In this document: one piece after another, positions 22,898-33,939 of the stretch
Position numbering within the stretch: the stretch's first letter is position 1
How the letters are laid out: each line of letters starts with the position of its first letter
Source of the DNA: Isoetes taiwanensis
Lineage: Eukaryota; Streptophyta; Lycopodiopsida; Isoetales; Isoetaceae
DNA length: 64,000 nt
Direction: 5' to 3'
Assembly: GCA_021234155.1 (NCBI GenBank)
Contig: JAJEKV010000170.1
Coordinates: 434,267 to 498,266, forward strand
Translations under genes and position numbers: made by a program
The notes under the pieces: generated by a model
What the model saw: only the letters and a program-made list of their open reading frames with translations
What the model was told of the DNA's origin: nothing
The model's database searches: none

Positions 22898-23967
22898 ATG
22901 ACAACAGACATGGTTTCTATAAGAGGCCGTAGGGAGGTTGATGGTGAAGCCAGCAACAGGGTACCTACAACGAGGAAGAGGGTCGCTGCGCCCAGGAGGA
23001 AGCATTAGACACCACAAATCAGTGGTGCATTCCCCACAATGCCACGAAGGCCAAGACTGAAGATCAAATGGCCGACATAGTGGACGAGGTTAATGAGTAT
23101 GGTATATCTGTTAGAGAGGCATCTAAAAGGCCTGGAATACCGGAATCAACAATAAGGGACTGGCTGTATAGCCGGATATCTCATAAACAAACTGGTAATC
23201 CTCAAATTCTAACAACTCTACAAGAGGAAGAATTAGTTAACTGGGCACTTTCTAGGGCCGAGCAGGGAATGGAGGTTACACTCTCAACTGTCAAAGAGAG
23301 GGCAGCACAGATGGCTATGAAAAGGAATAACTCATATTTCCGTGGGGTTCCTAGTAGTAAATGGTGGAAACTGTTCAAGCAAAGACATCCAGAGGTTGCA
23401 CTTAGAAGTGCAGAGACACTAGATATAGCTCGGGCGCGTGCTATCTATGACACAACAGAACTTGGATAACTTTTATGTTGGTCTGAGGCAAATCTATGAC
23501 GAGTTTGATTTTTCGGCCTCAGGATTTGGAATGCTGATGAGACCGGCATCCAAGCTGGGAAGGTAAATGGTATGAAGATCATAGGGAGGAAAGGGGAGAA
23601 TAGGGTAAGTGAGGTTGTCATGAACAACAAGAAGTGGGTTACAATACTGGTATGTGTAAATGCTGAAGGGTTCAAGATACCTAATATGTACATCTTCAGG
23701 GGTACCTGGATGAGGCAAGATAACATTGCCAGATGTGAGGAAGGGGCAATTCAGGATGTTCAGCCCTTAGCCTAGATGACTATAGAATTGTTCAAGTCCT
23801 GGTTATCACATTTTGTTGCTAGGGTCCCAGGTGGAGTATCCCCATCAAGGCCACACCTTATAATATTGGATGGCCATGGCAGCCATGTGGAGCTAGAAGT
23901 AATTTTGGCAGCTAAAGGAATGGGCATTCATTTTGGCCTTCTGCCAGCCCACACATCCCATAGATTA
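22898..23967 (+). pseudogene. Pogo/Fot1-like (Tc1/mariner) transposase, 5' part
   Basis: A Met-rich leader (22898) runs into a stop at 23006; the pogo-type start MPRRPRLKIKW (23040) then needs a frame change. The main frame 23068-23469 has a psq-type helix-turn-helix (YGISVREASKRPGIPESTIR) and a CENP-B-type second helix-turn-helix (EEELVNWALSRAEQGMEV, WWKLFKQRHPEVALR). After two frame changes the catalytic domain gives NADETGIQAGKVNG (first Asp) at about 23530, GENRVSEVVMNNKKWVTI, and LIILDGHGSHV (second Asp) at about 23862. An in-frame TAG at 23773-23775 stands where a Trp is usual. The frame stops dead at HTSHRL because a Ty3 chromovirus inserted there; the third catalytic Asp is at 32260. 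Clearly inactive. Confidence 0.88.
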
Positions 23968-25776
23968 TGTTATGCCTAAATAAAGTTTTACAGACCATTG
24001 TTGGATATGATGCATGCATTTAAATATTAGGCATAATGGATGTGTATAATGGTCGCTTGCCCCTTAGTCTAGATTAAGTTGTTGTGGTGCACCACGGCAT
24101 GGTAGATCTTAGACTCAGGCTAAAACAGCATGTTCTAATGGAAACGTGGTTAGTGGGATGCCTTAACATTGTGGAAACAATGTAGTTAAGGTGTAAAATG
24201 CTTAATGGTTCAAAAGAACCATAGGGCCTTAAAAAGCATTTGAATGGTTTAAAACCATTAAGGCCTAAAGGTGTGAGCACCCCTAAATAGGGTTTCGTGG
24301 AATCGTGGGTCGAGCCCACGAATCTGCAGCAGCCGGAACCGCCGATTTTACCGTGGAGTGTCGGATTGCCTTGGGCGTAAAACCTCGACCTACCCGACCA
24401 ATGGGGCTTAGCACGCGGCCATACAAAAGTGGCCGGAAAAGGAGTCTACCGGGGCTAGGGCGGCGGATTCCGATACCGCTGCGGGCAGTTGCATCCCGAG
24501 GGATCACGCCTGCGTGAGGGGATTGCCACGTGGTTAATCCATGATGGGGCGAGGGCCTCTGGGTTTGGAAAAGGGGAGCTGGTTACGCATGTGAAAAAAG
24601 GGGGTCGAGGAACAACACACAAGCCGGTAGAGCAAGAGTTGAGGGAGAACGGAATTTGAGCGAAGCTGGAGCAGGCCGAATTGCCCACAACTATTTCGAA
24701 ATACAAGGAATCACCTCGAGTGAGTTCTGGTAAGAAAACTGATCTGCCATGGTTGGGTGGTGGTGTCACCAGCCTGACGGTTTATGGCATAAACCGGAAC
24801 CCCTTGTATTATATAATGGTGAATGGGTAAATAATTCTCCGAGAAGGAGCGGGGCTTGCATAACTTCGGTCTTGCATAATTAAATTCCAATTACGCCCCT
24901 TATGCTTGCTCCTTAAATACTAAGCGAGTGGTACGAGAAATTATACTCTTAACTCAAGGATGATGAGTTAGTGTATTAGTTCCAACAATGGTAATTCTTG
25001 GATTACCTTATACTTTCAAAGCTATGTGTGTGCCAGGACCGATTAATGCTAAGAGCATGATGGAGACACCATTGTATTAGTGAGGCGATGGGAGGGGCAA
25101 TGGTATGGGACATTGCCGCATGCTTGCCAACAGAGACTAGTAGCGTGGATGGTCCCTATGTTCCGCACGCGCATCCTTGGATGCTAAGCGTGAGGGGCTA
25201 TGTTGGCGAGTGGATAGACGGTTAATGTTTATCCTGGGAGTTTTGTGCGAGGGCACGACACCGATGATGGCGTGGCTCGCCTAAATAAGAACGAGAGGTA
25301 CTTGTGAGGTGAAGCTTGTCACTTGTATGGGGCGGTGGCATGTGGAACCAACGGTCCAGAGCTGGGGTTCTTATGGTGCAAAGTTTCTCCCCTTACAATG
25401 GATCCACCGGTAGCGGGGTTCTGCAAACGGCGTCACCGCCTAGTCAGATATGGTGGGGGGTGTGTTGGCGTGATGCTATGGTGTGTGTGGTGGATTCCAT
25501 ATGTACTTACGCATCCGGGTCAGCTTGTTGCTTCATGTTGACACTATTGGATAACTCGATGCATGTTACTAAACGTGTAAGCTTGTGCGGTGCCGGTTTG
25601 ATAGTCGGTCATGAGCATGCGTGTGTATAGTTGTCTTATGTTGTCAACTTGTTATCTCAGATACGTGGCTTTCATGTATATAGCCCTCGTGGGAGGCGTG
25701 ATTTGTTACAGGTAATTCGATGGTTTGATGTGAATACAAATCGAAATTTTGGTACTAAAATTTTGGTTCGTAATCA
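23968..25776 (+). repeat. 5' LTR of the chromovirus
   Basis: It begins TGTTATGCCTAAATAAAG and ends TTGGTTCGTAATCA, where the 3' LTR has TTGGTTCGTAACA. Long stretches match the 3' LTR exactly (for example about 130 bp after CCTTAACATTGTGG), but mismatches and indels are packed into GC-rich spots. Confidence 0.92.
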
Positions 25777-25778
25777 AA

Positions 25779-25792
25779 GGGTATCGTGAGCC
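25779..25792 (+). promoter_or_regulatory. Primer-binding site (initiator tRNA-Met type)
   Basis: GGGTATCGTGAGCC starts 2 bp after the LTR and resembles the usual plant sequence TGGTATCAGAGCC with three changes. It marks where reverse transcription was primed. Confidence 0.6.
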
Positions 25793-26164
25793 TAAGTTGC
25801 GGCTTGGACCTTGAGTAGCTGAGATGGAGCAGCGAGACTAGTAGCAAAGACACATCGTGAAGGGGCGGCGACTCCTATGGAGGAGGAACTGATGTACGAG
25901 GGCTGGGGCCGCCGCGTCTGGGGAAACCCCAGAGAACCGGAGACCATGCAGACGAAGTGGGGCGAGGACTTGCTAGGTGTGCAGTAGAGCCTCAAGGCGA
26001 GATTAGACACTCGCATCAAGTTATGAGAACATTTTGAGACCCTTGCCGCACGGATGGCCTAGGGAAGTCTGGGGAGAAAGGGAAGTCTCCGGGTATTGTG
26101 GTAGTGGACCCGTATGTACTGAGCTAGTCTTCCGTGGGAGCGCATAATTGAAAAGAGTTCCGGA

Positions 26165-26960
26165 TTGAGCAAGGAGGACATCCGCAGTCTCGAGCGCACA
26201 AAGATCCCGGATTGGGATGGGAAAGGCACTGCTGAGGAGGCGATGGCTTGGATTGACAAGCTAGAGACCTTTTTTGAGGCTACCAATAAAGGGGATAAGG
26301 CGCGATTGTTTATTGCGCAGATGCGGCTGAAATCGGATGCCTATAGTTGGTGGAATGGTCCTACTATGAAAAAGGAGGTGAATACCTGGTCCGATTTCAG
26401 GAAATACTTTATTGGGGAGTATGCACCTCAAAGATGATGCTCGTGATGCTTTGAGAAGTCTGGGCGGTATTGTAAGCGATTGTGTTCTCGGTGCTTATAT
26501 CAATAAGGTACGGGGTTATATCCACAGGGTTGGAGACTTGTCCGAGGCTCGGCAGGTTGATTTCTTTCTAGGTGGCCTATCTAGTGTTGCTCTCAAGAAG
26601 CAGATAATCGGGTTGAAGCCCGAGGATTTTGAGAGGGCAACGATGTTGGCTCGTCAGCTTGGGGAAGAGGATGAGGCTTTTAAGAAGACGTCCCGGAAGT
26701 TCTCAACGAGGAAAAACAGGTTTTTCAAGAAGAAAAAAGTCCGAAAAGTCCGAAAAGCCTAAGTCTAAGTCCGCGGTGGAGAGTCCAAGAAGCGTAAGGC
26801 GGACTCTAAGTCCGGTGGTCCTAGGAAGAAGATATTCTGCTATAGGTGTGGGGAGCCTGGGCACATTAGTCGTGAATGCTCTCAGCCACAGAACAAGAAA
26901 GCTGATAACAAGAAAGCAAAGCGTGATGAAAAGGCTGAAGAAGTATTGGAATCTAAGACG
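26165..26960 (+). pseudogene. Chromovirus gag (capsid and zinc knuckle)
   Basis: The first frame (26165-26437) carries the Ty3 retrotransposon gag fold: IPDWDGKGTAEEAMAWIDKL, MRLKSDAYSWWNG and WSDFRKYFIGEYAPQR. A shift at about 26430 leads to VRGYIHRVGDLSEARQVDFF, LGGLSSVALKKQI and LARQLGEEDEAF (to 26760). Another shift precedes the CCHC knuckle CYRCGEPGHISREC (26839-26880). The Lys/Arg-rich segment between the two is the nucleocapsid linker. At least two frame changes prevent a single Gag protein. Confidence 0.85.
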
Positions 26961-27039
26961 GTTTCAAACCATTGCCATGGAAGAGTCTTGTATTTGGATA
27001 AGCCCATAAGCAAGGACATCATGGATATGTTCTTTGGGC

Positions 27040-28586
27040 GGTGATTAGATTCTTGGGCGTAATCATGGGCAAACGTTGTTGTGTTATTGGATTGTGGCTC
27101 TTCCGACATGTTTGTATCTTCTAAGTTGGTGGAAGAACCGCACCTACCTTGTGTAAAGACTAATAAGTACAAGGTAGATGGGCCTTTTGTGAATGATTCT
27201 CGGTGGAGGATGAAAGCTATTGGGGTGCCCTTGTGTATTCAAGGTTACCGGGAAAAAGCTTGATTTTGACCTCTTGGATGTTGGCTATGTATGATGTGGT
27301 GTCTTTGGGGATAACATGGTTGTGGGTTAAGCTTCATCGCAATAGATTGGAACACTCACCAGGTGACACCGAAGCATGATGGACGGGAGATCTATCTTCG
27401 GGGAGTCCTTTGGCCGAGCTTCCAAGATCGTGGTCGCCGCTCGTGTCAAGAAACCGGGTACGTAAATCTTCCAATCAATGTTTTCTTCTATTTATAGATG
27501 AATGTTATCCCCGCTTTTGAGTCTTTGTCATATACATGAGTGCCGATAGTGAGGTCATAGAGAATTCAAAAGGGCGAGTGAGTTCTGCGTGGATCTGTTG
27601 AATGAATTTCAGGACGTGTTCCCTGAGGAACTGCCTGAAGGCCTTCCACCTAGTAGAGAGATTGAACATGAGATTGATTTAGAGCCTGGATCCAAACCTG
27701 TGTTTCGTAGCCCTTATAGATTGTCCATATTGGAACAAGAGGAGGTAAAGAAGGTGTTCATGAGTGTTAGCCAAAGGGTTTGTGAGACCTAGCAAATCCC
27801 CTTATGGTGCTCCTGTCATTCTAGTTAAGAAAAAGGACGGATCAATGCGGATGTGCATTGATTATCGTGCCTTAAATAAGATCACGATCAAGAATAGGTA
27901 TCCTTTGCCTAGAATTGACGAGATCATGGATAGATTAACAGGAGCTAAGTATTTTTCTAAGTTGGATTTGTGTAGTGGTTATCACCAGATAAGGGTGAAG
28001 GAGTCGGATGTTCATAAGACTGCCTTCAGGACCACCTTTGGTCATTTTGAGTTTTTGGTGATGCCTTTTGGACTAACGAATGCTCCTCGCTACCTTTCCG
28101 AATGATGAATGAGGTTTTTGCGGGATGTCTTGATACTTTTGTTGAAGTATTTTTTAGATGATATCGGTGTATAGCAAAACCTTGGATGAGCATTTGAATC
28201 ATTTGGCGCCTGTGCTAACTCGCTTTCGCCGACAAAGATAAGTTATATGCAAAAATGTCAAAGTGTGAATTTTTGAAAGCACAGGTGGAATATTTGGGCC
28301 ACATTGTATCTGCTGAAGGTGTAGCTGTGGATCCCAAGAAGACGGAAGCAATTCAGTCTTGGCGCGTGCCAAAGAATGTATCCGAAGGCGTAGTTTCTTG
28401 GGATTGGCCTATTATTATCGCATTTTTGTGCGGAAGTTTGCCAAGATTGCGGTACCGCTTTGACTATGTTGTTGAAAACTAATGTCCCGATTGGCAATGG
28501 GCGGTGAAGCAAAGAAGGGCAATGGATATGTCAAGAGGTTGCTAACCTGGCGCCTATTCTCGTTGATTCGCATATGAGTAAACCTT
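27040..28586 (+). pseudogene. Chromovirus protease, reverse transcriptase and start of RNase H
   Basis: Protease: LDCGSSDMFVSSKLVEE near 27084, where the active site is normally D-S/T-G; here it reads DCG. RT: MDLLNEFQDVFPEELPEGLP (27589), then after a shift [40 protein letters not shown] and [16 protein letters not shown] (to 28105). The catalytic box appears as FLDDI near 28155. SKCEFLKAQVEYLGHIVS lies at 28258. RNase H starts with EVYTDACGYAIGVVLM near 28590 before another shift. Five or more frame changes are needed across the region, so the protein is not made as read. Confidence 0.88.
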
Positions 28587-30425
28587 ATGAGGTTTACACG
28601 GATGCATGTGGTTATGCCATTGGTGTCGTTCTCATGCGGGATGGCGGAGAGTAGTGGCGCACGAAAGTCGCCAACTCAATGTCAGCTGGTGAAGAACTAT
28701 TCCACCTATGAGCAGGAGTTACTGGCAATGGTTCATGCGCTCAAAGTCTGGAAACATTATCTCCGTAATAAATGTGAGTTTGTGGTCTATACCGATCACA
28801 AGCCTTTGAAGTTCCTGCAAAGCCAGGCCGAAGTAAGTCCAAGGCAAGCTAGATGGTTGGACTTTCTTTCTCAATTTCATTTTCATGTTGAACATCTTCC
28901 CGGGAAAAAGAATCATGTTGCTGATGCTCTTTCTAGGGTTCGGGAAGTAAATATGATGGTTCAATGTGAAATTGCTTTGGTATCACAGATTAGACAAGCA
29001 TATGACTTGGATGCCTATATTTTGAGTATGCAGCATCTATCCAAGTTACCTGATGCTTGGGATATCCAGAATGGACTCTGGTATCATAAGGGATGCATTT
29101 ATGTTCCTGCGGTGGACACTTTGAGAAAGCAATTATTGAGCGAATTCCATGATGCACCTTATGCTGGGCATGGAGGTGAGTGGAAAACATATGAATCGCT
29201 CAAGAGAATGTTCTATTGGCCTAGCTTGAAAGAGGATGTGCAGGAATATGTAAAAGTTTGTGAAACTTGTCAGCAGGTTAAAGCGGGTCGAGGCAAGACT
29301 CCAGGGCTATTGCAACCTCTGCCTGTGCCAGAGGAGAGGTGGAGTGAAATCTCTATGGATTTCATTGTGAAATTGCCTCGTACTGTGCATCACTATACTC
29401 AGATACTTGTCATTGTTGATAGGTTGACGAAGTATGCAGGCTTTATACCTCTGACAAAGAATGCTGATGGCTTGGCGGTGGCCAAGGCTTATATGCAGCA
29501 TATATTTCCTATTTTTGGATTACCCAAAGCTATTGTAAGCGATCGTGATGTGAAATTCACTGGGAATTTCTGGCGTGAATTGTTCTCTGCATTAAAATGC
29601 ACTCTTCAGTTCTCTAGTGGAGATCATCCGGAAATGGATGGGCAAACTGAAAGAGTGAACCAGATTCTGGAGGATATGCTGAGATCTTATGTGGCCACTC
29701 AGCAATCCAGATGGGAGGACTATTTGCCAATTGTGGAATTTGCTTACAATAATGGGTTCCAACAGAGCATCAAAACTAGCCCGTTTGTGGCTATGTTTGG
29801 GAGAAATCCCAGAGGACCCGTATCGCTTGGTTTTGAAGGGCTGAAAACTGATGCTGCTATAAGTATGCTTGAAGGCATGGATGTGACACTTGGGTTGTGT
29901 CAACTGCATATGAGACAGGCCCAGGATCGGGCAAGGGCGCGCGCCAATTTGTCAAGAGCCCCGATCGAGCTACATGAAGGTCAGATGGTGTACCTTCGTG
30001 TGGTCTTCCCTGCAAATCTGAAAAGAAAAGCAATATTGCCATTGCTTGCAGGAAAGAAACCAAAGCTCTCCCCAAGATACAGTGGTCCTTATAGAATTTT
30101 GAAGAAATATAGTGATGTTGCCTTCAAGTTGCAACTTCCACCGAATGTGGACATTCATCCAGTTTTCCATGTGAGCCAACTGCGACCAGCTCTAGGAAAA
30201 GCTGCGAATGTTGTGCCTTCTCAGGAACACATGGTGGAGTTGGATAGAATTCCTACCCCTGAAAGAATATTGAATTCCCGGATAGTGCGGATCCGCGAAA
30301 GAGACCAGATGGAATTTCTGGTGAAGTGGAAACATAGACCTGTCTCAGAGGCGACGTGGGAGAGTCGTCGTTTCATGACTCAATATCCGGATGTTATGGC
30401 TCAATGGTCTGGAGCCGATTCTTGA
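28587..30425 (+). CDS. Chromovirus RNase H end, integrase and chromodomain (open frame)
   Basis: An unbroken 612-codon frame. The first 35 or so codons are an out-of-phase reading; true pol sequence starts at KNYSTYEQELLAMVHALK (residue 36). RNase H continues with YTDHKPLKFLQSQAE and ADALSRV (to about 117). Integrase follows: an HHCC zinc domain (FHDAPYAGH...CETCQQV, about 190-232), then the catalytic residues in MDFIVKLP (about 257), VSDRDVKF (about 317) and GQTERVNQ (about 352). The GPY/F module (SPRYSGPYRILKKY, about 493) and a chromodomain (FLVKWKHRPVSEATWESRRF, about 575-595) end the protein. The chromodomain is thought to steer integration to methylated-histone chromatin. The intact length contrasts with the broken gag-RT half. 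Confidence 0.92.
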   Translation: MRFTRMHVVMPLVSFSCGMAESSGARKSPTQCQLVKNYSTYEQELLAMVHALKVWKHYLRNKCEFVVYTDHKPLKFLQSQAEVSPRQARWLDFLSQFHFHVEHLPGKKNHVADALSRVREVNMMVQCEIALVSQIRQAYDLDAYILSMQHLSKLPDAWDIQNGLWYHKGCIYVPAVDTLRKQLLSEFHDAPYAGHGGEWKTYESLKRMFYWPSLKEDVQEYVKVCETCQQVKAGRGKTPGLLQPLPVPEERWSEISMDFIVKLPRTVHHYTQILVIVDRLTKYAGFIPLTKNADGLAVAKAYMQHIFPIFGLPKAIVSDRDVKFTGNFWRELFSALKCTLQFSSGDHPEMDGQTERVNQILEDMLRSYVATQQSRWEDYLPIVEFAYNNGFQQSIKTSPFVAMFGRNPRGPVSLGFEGLKTDAAISMLEGMDVTLGLCQLHMRQAQDRARARANLSRAPIELHEGQMVYLRVVFPANLKRKAILPLLAGKKPKLSPRYSGPYRILKKYSDVAFKLQLPPNVDIHPVFHVSQLRPALGKAANVVPSQEHMVELDRIPTPERILNSRIVRIRERDQMEFLVKWKHRPVSEATWESRRFMTQYPDVMAQWSGADS

Positions 30426-30439
30426 GGACAAGAATCCCA

Positions 30440-30451
30440 GGGGGGGAGTAA
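30440..30451 (+). promoter_or_regulatory. Polypurine tract of the chromovirus
   Basis: GGGGGGGAGTAA lies immediately before the 3' LTR, 14 bp after the pol stop codon. It is the expected plus-strand primer. Confidence 0.85.
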
Positions 30452-32243
30452 TGTTATGCCTAAATAAAGTTTTACAGACCATTGTTGGATATGATGCATG
30501 CATTTAAATATTAGGCATAATGGATGTGTATAATGGTCGCTTGCCCCGTAGTCTAGATTAAGTTGTTGTGGTGCACCACGGCATGGTAGATCTTAGACTA
30601 GGGCGCAACCAGATGTTCTAATGGAAACGTGGTTGCGGGATGCCTTAACATTGTGGAAACAATGTAGTTAAGGTGTAAAATGCTTAATGGTTCAAAAGAA
30701 CCATAGGGCCTTAAAAAGCATTTGAATGGTTTAAAACCATTAAGGCCTAAAGGTGTGAGCACCCCTAAATAGGGGCCTGTGAATCGTGGCTGAGCCACGA
30801 ATCTGCAGCAGCTGGAAACTGCCGAATTTAACAGGGAGTGTCGGATTGCCTTGGGCAGAAACCTCTGACCTACCTGGACCAATGGGGCTTAGCCTGTGCC
30901 ATACAGGCAGGCCGGAAAAGGAGTCTACGGCTAGGCGGCTGGATTCCGATAGCTGCAGGCCGGATTGCAGATCCGGCAGGATCACCTGCCCTGTGAGGGC
31001 AGTGCCACGTGGTTAATCCATGATGGGCAGGGCCTCGGGTTTGGAAAAGGGGAGCTGGTTACAGCAGACAGAAAAAAGGGGGTCAGAGGAACAACACAAG
31101 CAGCCGAGCAAGAGTTGAGGGAGAACGGAATTTGAGCGAAGCTGGAGCAGGCCGAATTGCCCACAACTATTTCGAAATACAAGGAATCACCTCGGGTGAG
31201 TTCTGGTAAGAAAACTGATCTGCCATGGTTGGGTGGTGGTGTCACCAGCCTGACGGTTTATGGCATAAACCGGAACCCCTTGTATTATATAATGGTGAAT
31301 GGGTAAATAATTCTCCTGGAGAAGGAGACGGGCTTGCATAACTCAGTCTTGCATAATTAAATTCCAATTCTGCCCTTATGCTTGCTCCTTAAATACTAAG
31401 CCAGAGTGGTACAGGAAATTATACTCTTAACTCAAGGATGATGAGTTAGTGTATTAGTTCCAACAATGGTAATTCTTGGATTACCTTATACTCAGGCTAT
31501 GTGTGCTGCTGTGACCCGATTAATGCTAAGAGCATGATGGAGACACCATTGTATTAGTGAGGCGGTACGGGGCAATGGTATGGGACATTGCCGCATGCTT
31601 GCCAACAGACTAGTAGCAGTGGATGGTCCCTAATGCCTGGCACGCGCATCCTTGGATGCTAGCGTGAGGGGCTATGTTGCGGAGTGGATAGACAGTTAAT
31701 GTTTATCCCAGGGGAGTTTTGTGCAGGGCACGATACTGGATGAGCGTGGCTCGTCTAAATAAGAACGAGAGGTACTTGTGAGGTGAAGCTTGTCACTTGT
31801 ATGGGACGGTGGCATGTGGAACCAACAGTCTCGTAGCCTGGGTTCTTATGGTGCCTGCAGTTTCTCCCTTACACTGGATCCACCAGCGCGGGGGTTCTAG
31901 ACGACGTACTGTCTAGATATGGTGGGGTGTGTCTGCTTGGCAGATGCTATGGTGTGTGTGGTGGATTCCATATGTGTGTACTTGCAGTCCGTCAGTTGTT
32001 GCTTCATGTTGACACTATTGGATAACTCTGATGCATGTTACTAACACGTGTAAGCTTGTGCAGGCTGTTTGATAGCTGGCGGAGCATGCGTGTGTATAGT
32101 TGTCTTATGTTGTCAACTTGTTATCTGTATATGTGGCTTTCATGTATATAGCCTCGTGGGAGGCAGTACTTGTTCTGTGTACTCTGATGGTTTGATGTGA
32201 ATACAAATCGAAATTTTTGGTACTAAAATTTTGGTTCGTAACA
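30452..32243 (+). repeat. 3' LTR of the chromovirus
   Basis: 1792 bp, beginning TGTTATGCCTAAATAAAG and ending TTCGTAACA directly before the target duplicate GATTA. The ends form a 5-bp inverted repeat, TGTTA...TAACA. Confidence 0.95.
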
Positions 32244-33939
32244 GATTACAACCTTTGGATGTGGCATGCTTTGCACCATTCAAAGCAGCATTCAAAAGGT
32301 TGAGGTCTTCCTATATGGTTAGCAAAGCGAGAACAGAGCCAAAGAGGGAGGACATTGCGGAGCTCATTTCACAGGCCATTGAATCAGGGTTGACACAATA
32401 GCAACATCAAGGCGGGTTCTAGAGCAATTGGGATATGGCCTTTCAACTCGGATAAGATTAAACCAAGCCAGAAAAGTGTCAGGTTTGGTAGGGTGCCCAT
32501 AGAGCAGATTATAGGAAGTGGGGACCAAGAAGAAGCTGCCAACTTAGAGGATGAGGAATTGGAACAATTCAAACATAGCTGATTTACAACAGTTATGGGA
32601 GGCACAACAGCCTACTGGTGAGCATGGTGGCCAGCAGCCTATTGGTGAGCATACACATGGAATTGAGGACGTGGACATTGCAGGTCATGGTGTGCATCCA
32701 TCTCAGCAAGAAGGAGCACAAGTTGGTAACCATGAGGCCATCAATGCAATCATGAGGCCCTCGCTGCAACCTGCGCTGCCAGCTCATGTCATGGGACCAA
32801 CACAGGTAGATGTGCAGCGAGCTGAAAACATGAGGACATCACAAGCCTATGTGCAGCAGTCTCAAGCCATGGGGGCAAGATAGAGAGTTTTAGCTCCAGC
32901 TCTGAATGGGAGGGTGCACATCTCTAGTAATGGCTTCTGTGAGGCCTTGGCCACTGAGAGGGCTAGAAGGGTTGAGGCTGAGAGACTAAAGAATGAGCAA
33001 GTTGCAGCCAGGAAAATCGAGGCTGCGAGAAGGAAATTGGAAAGGCTAGAGGCGCCCAAGAGAGCACAACAAAATAGGGAAGAAAGGGAAAATAAGAAGA
33101 AGGCAGATGCTGCATTTGAAGCCTCTACTGCAAAACTTAGAGAATTCATGTACCCGAGGGGCCTTTCAAGGGTGGCTGCAGTCTTTAGCTTTCAGAGGCC
33201 AATGAGTGAAGAGGTGAAGAGCAAAAGGTTAGAGGTGAGAAATAGGATGAGGATGAGGCAAGGGATGAGTCCAATTAGGGCTCCAATAGTCAAAACATCA
33301 TTTATGCTCAGCAGCTCAGTGGATTGACAACCCCAGTTATGAGTGATCATACAATTGCCCATGATATTGAAGAAGAAGTTGAGGTTATGTGTAGCTTGGA
33401 GGATACACACTTATGCTCGGGTGACGTTGCTGATGTGCAGGATGTTAGCATTGAATGGTTCCTGCCTTTGGTCAGACCTGTTCCAAACTCCATTAGCACA
33501 ATTAGGTCACCAATGAAGACATGGGACTTGGTCAACAGGGAGGGAGAGACACAGACACATGCTGAGATTGGCCCTGGGAATTCCATGAGGTTGGACACAC
33601 AAGGTTGGGTCACTTATGCAGCAGCCAATTCTGGCCCCCAACATGACCAAGATAAGGCCATAGACAAGGCTAGGAACATTCGAGAAATGGTTGGAATAGG
33701 TGTTGACAAGGACATAATCTCCGGGACTAGGAAAATGGACGTGGAGTTTGCAAAGATTTGGAGGACAAATATGTCTAAAGGCACGGGGCCAACACCAAGA
33801 TTCAAAGAGGGCAACATATTCACTAACCAGGTTTGTTTAGTCTACAGCAGGCTTTTATGGGAGTTGTCATTTGTGATACAATACTAACATTTGCATATGG
33901 CAGGTATCCGAAGACAGTGACGAGACCATAGATAACTAA
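32244..33939 (+). pseudogene. Pogo-like transposase, 3' part with C-terminal extension
   Basis: Starting inside the duplicated GATTA, the frame reads RLQPLDVACFAPFKAAFKRL, the pogo block with the third catalytic Asp (RLQPLDV), then YMVSKARTEPKREDIAELIS before a stop near 32399. Further frames (32551-32880, 32914-33327 and 33324-33830) encode a Gln/His-rich segment, a Lys/Glu/Arg-rich coiled coil (ERARRVEAERLKNEQVAARK) and an acidic tail. A 73-bp GT-AG intron (33831-33903) would add VSEDSDETIDN and a stop at 33937-33939. A stop at 32881 and a frame change at about 33320 break it. That the last frames belong to the same gene is inferred from order and continuity. Confidence 0.75.

Larger units (their letters stand above)
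23968..32243 (+). mobile_element. Full-length Ty3 chromovirus inserted in the pogo gene
   Basis: Total 8276 bp with two LTRs in direct orientation and an exact 5-bp target duplication GATTA at 23963-23967 and 32244-32248. The order is 5' LTR, primer-binding site, gag, protease, RT, RNase H, integrase with chromodomain, polypurine tract and 3' LTR. This order and the chromodomain place it in the chromovirus branch of Ty3 elements. The gag, protease and RT frames are broken, so it is not autonomous as read. Confidence 0.95.

Noticed and set aside
24074-25630. Open frames within the LTRs on both strands
   Set aside because: They lie in LTR sequence, are not conserved between the two LTRs, and have no domains.
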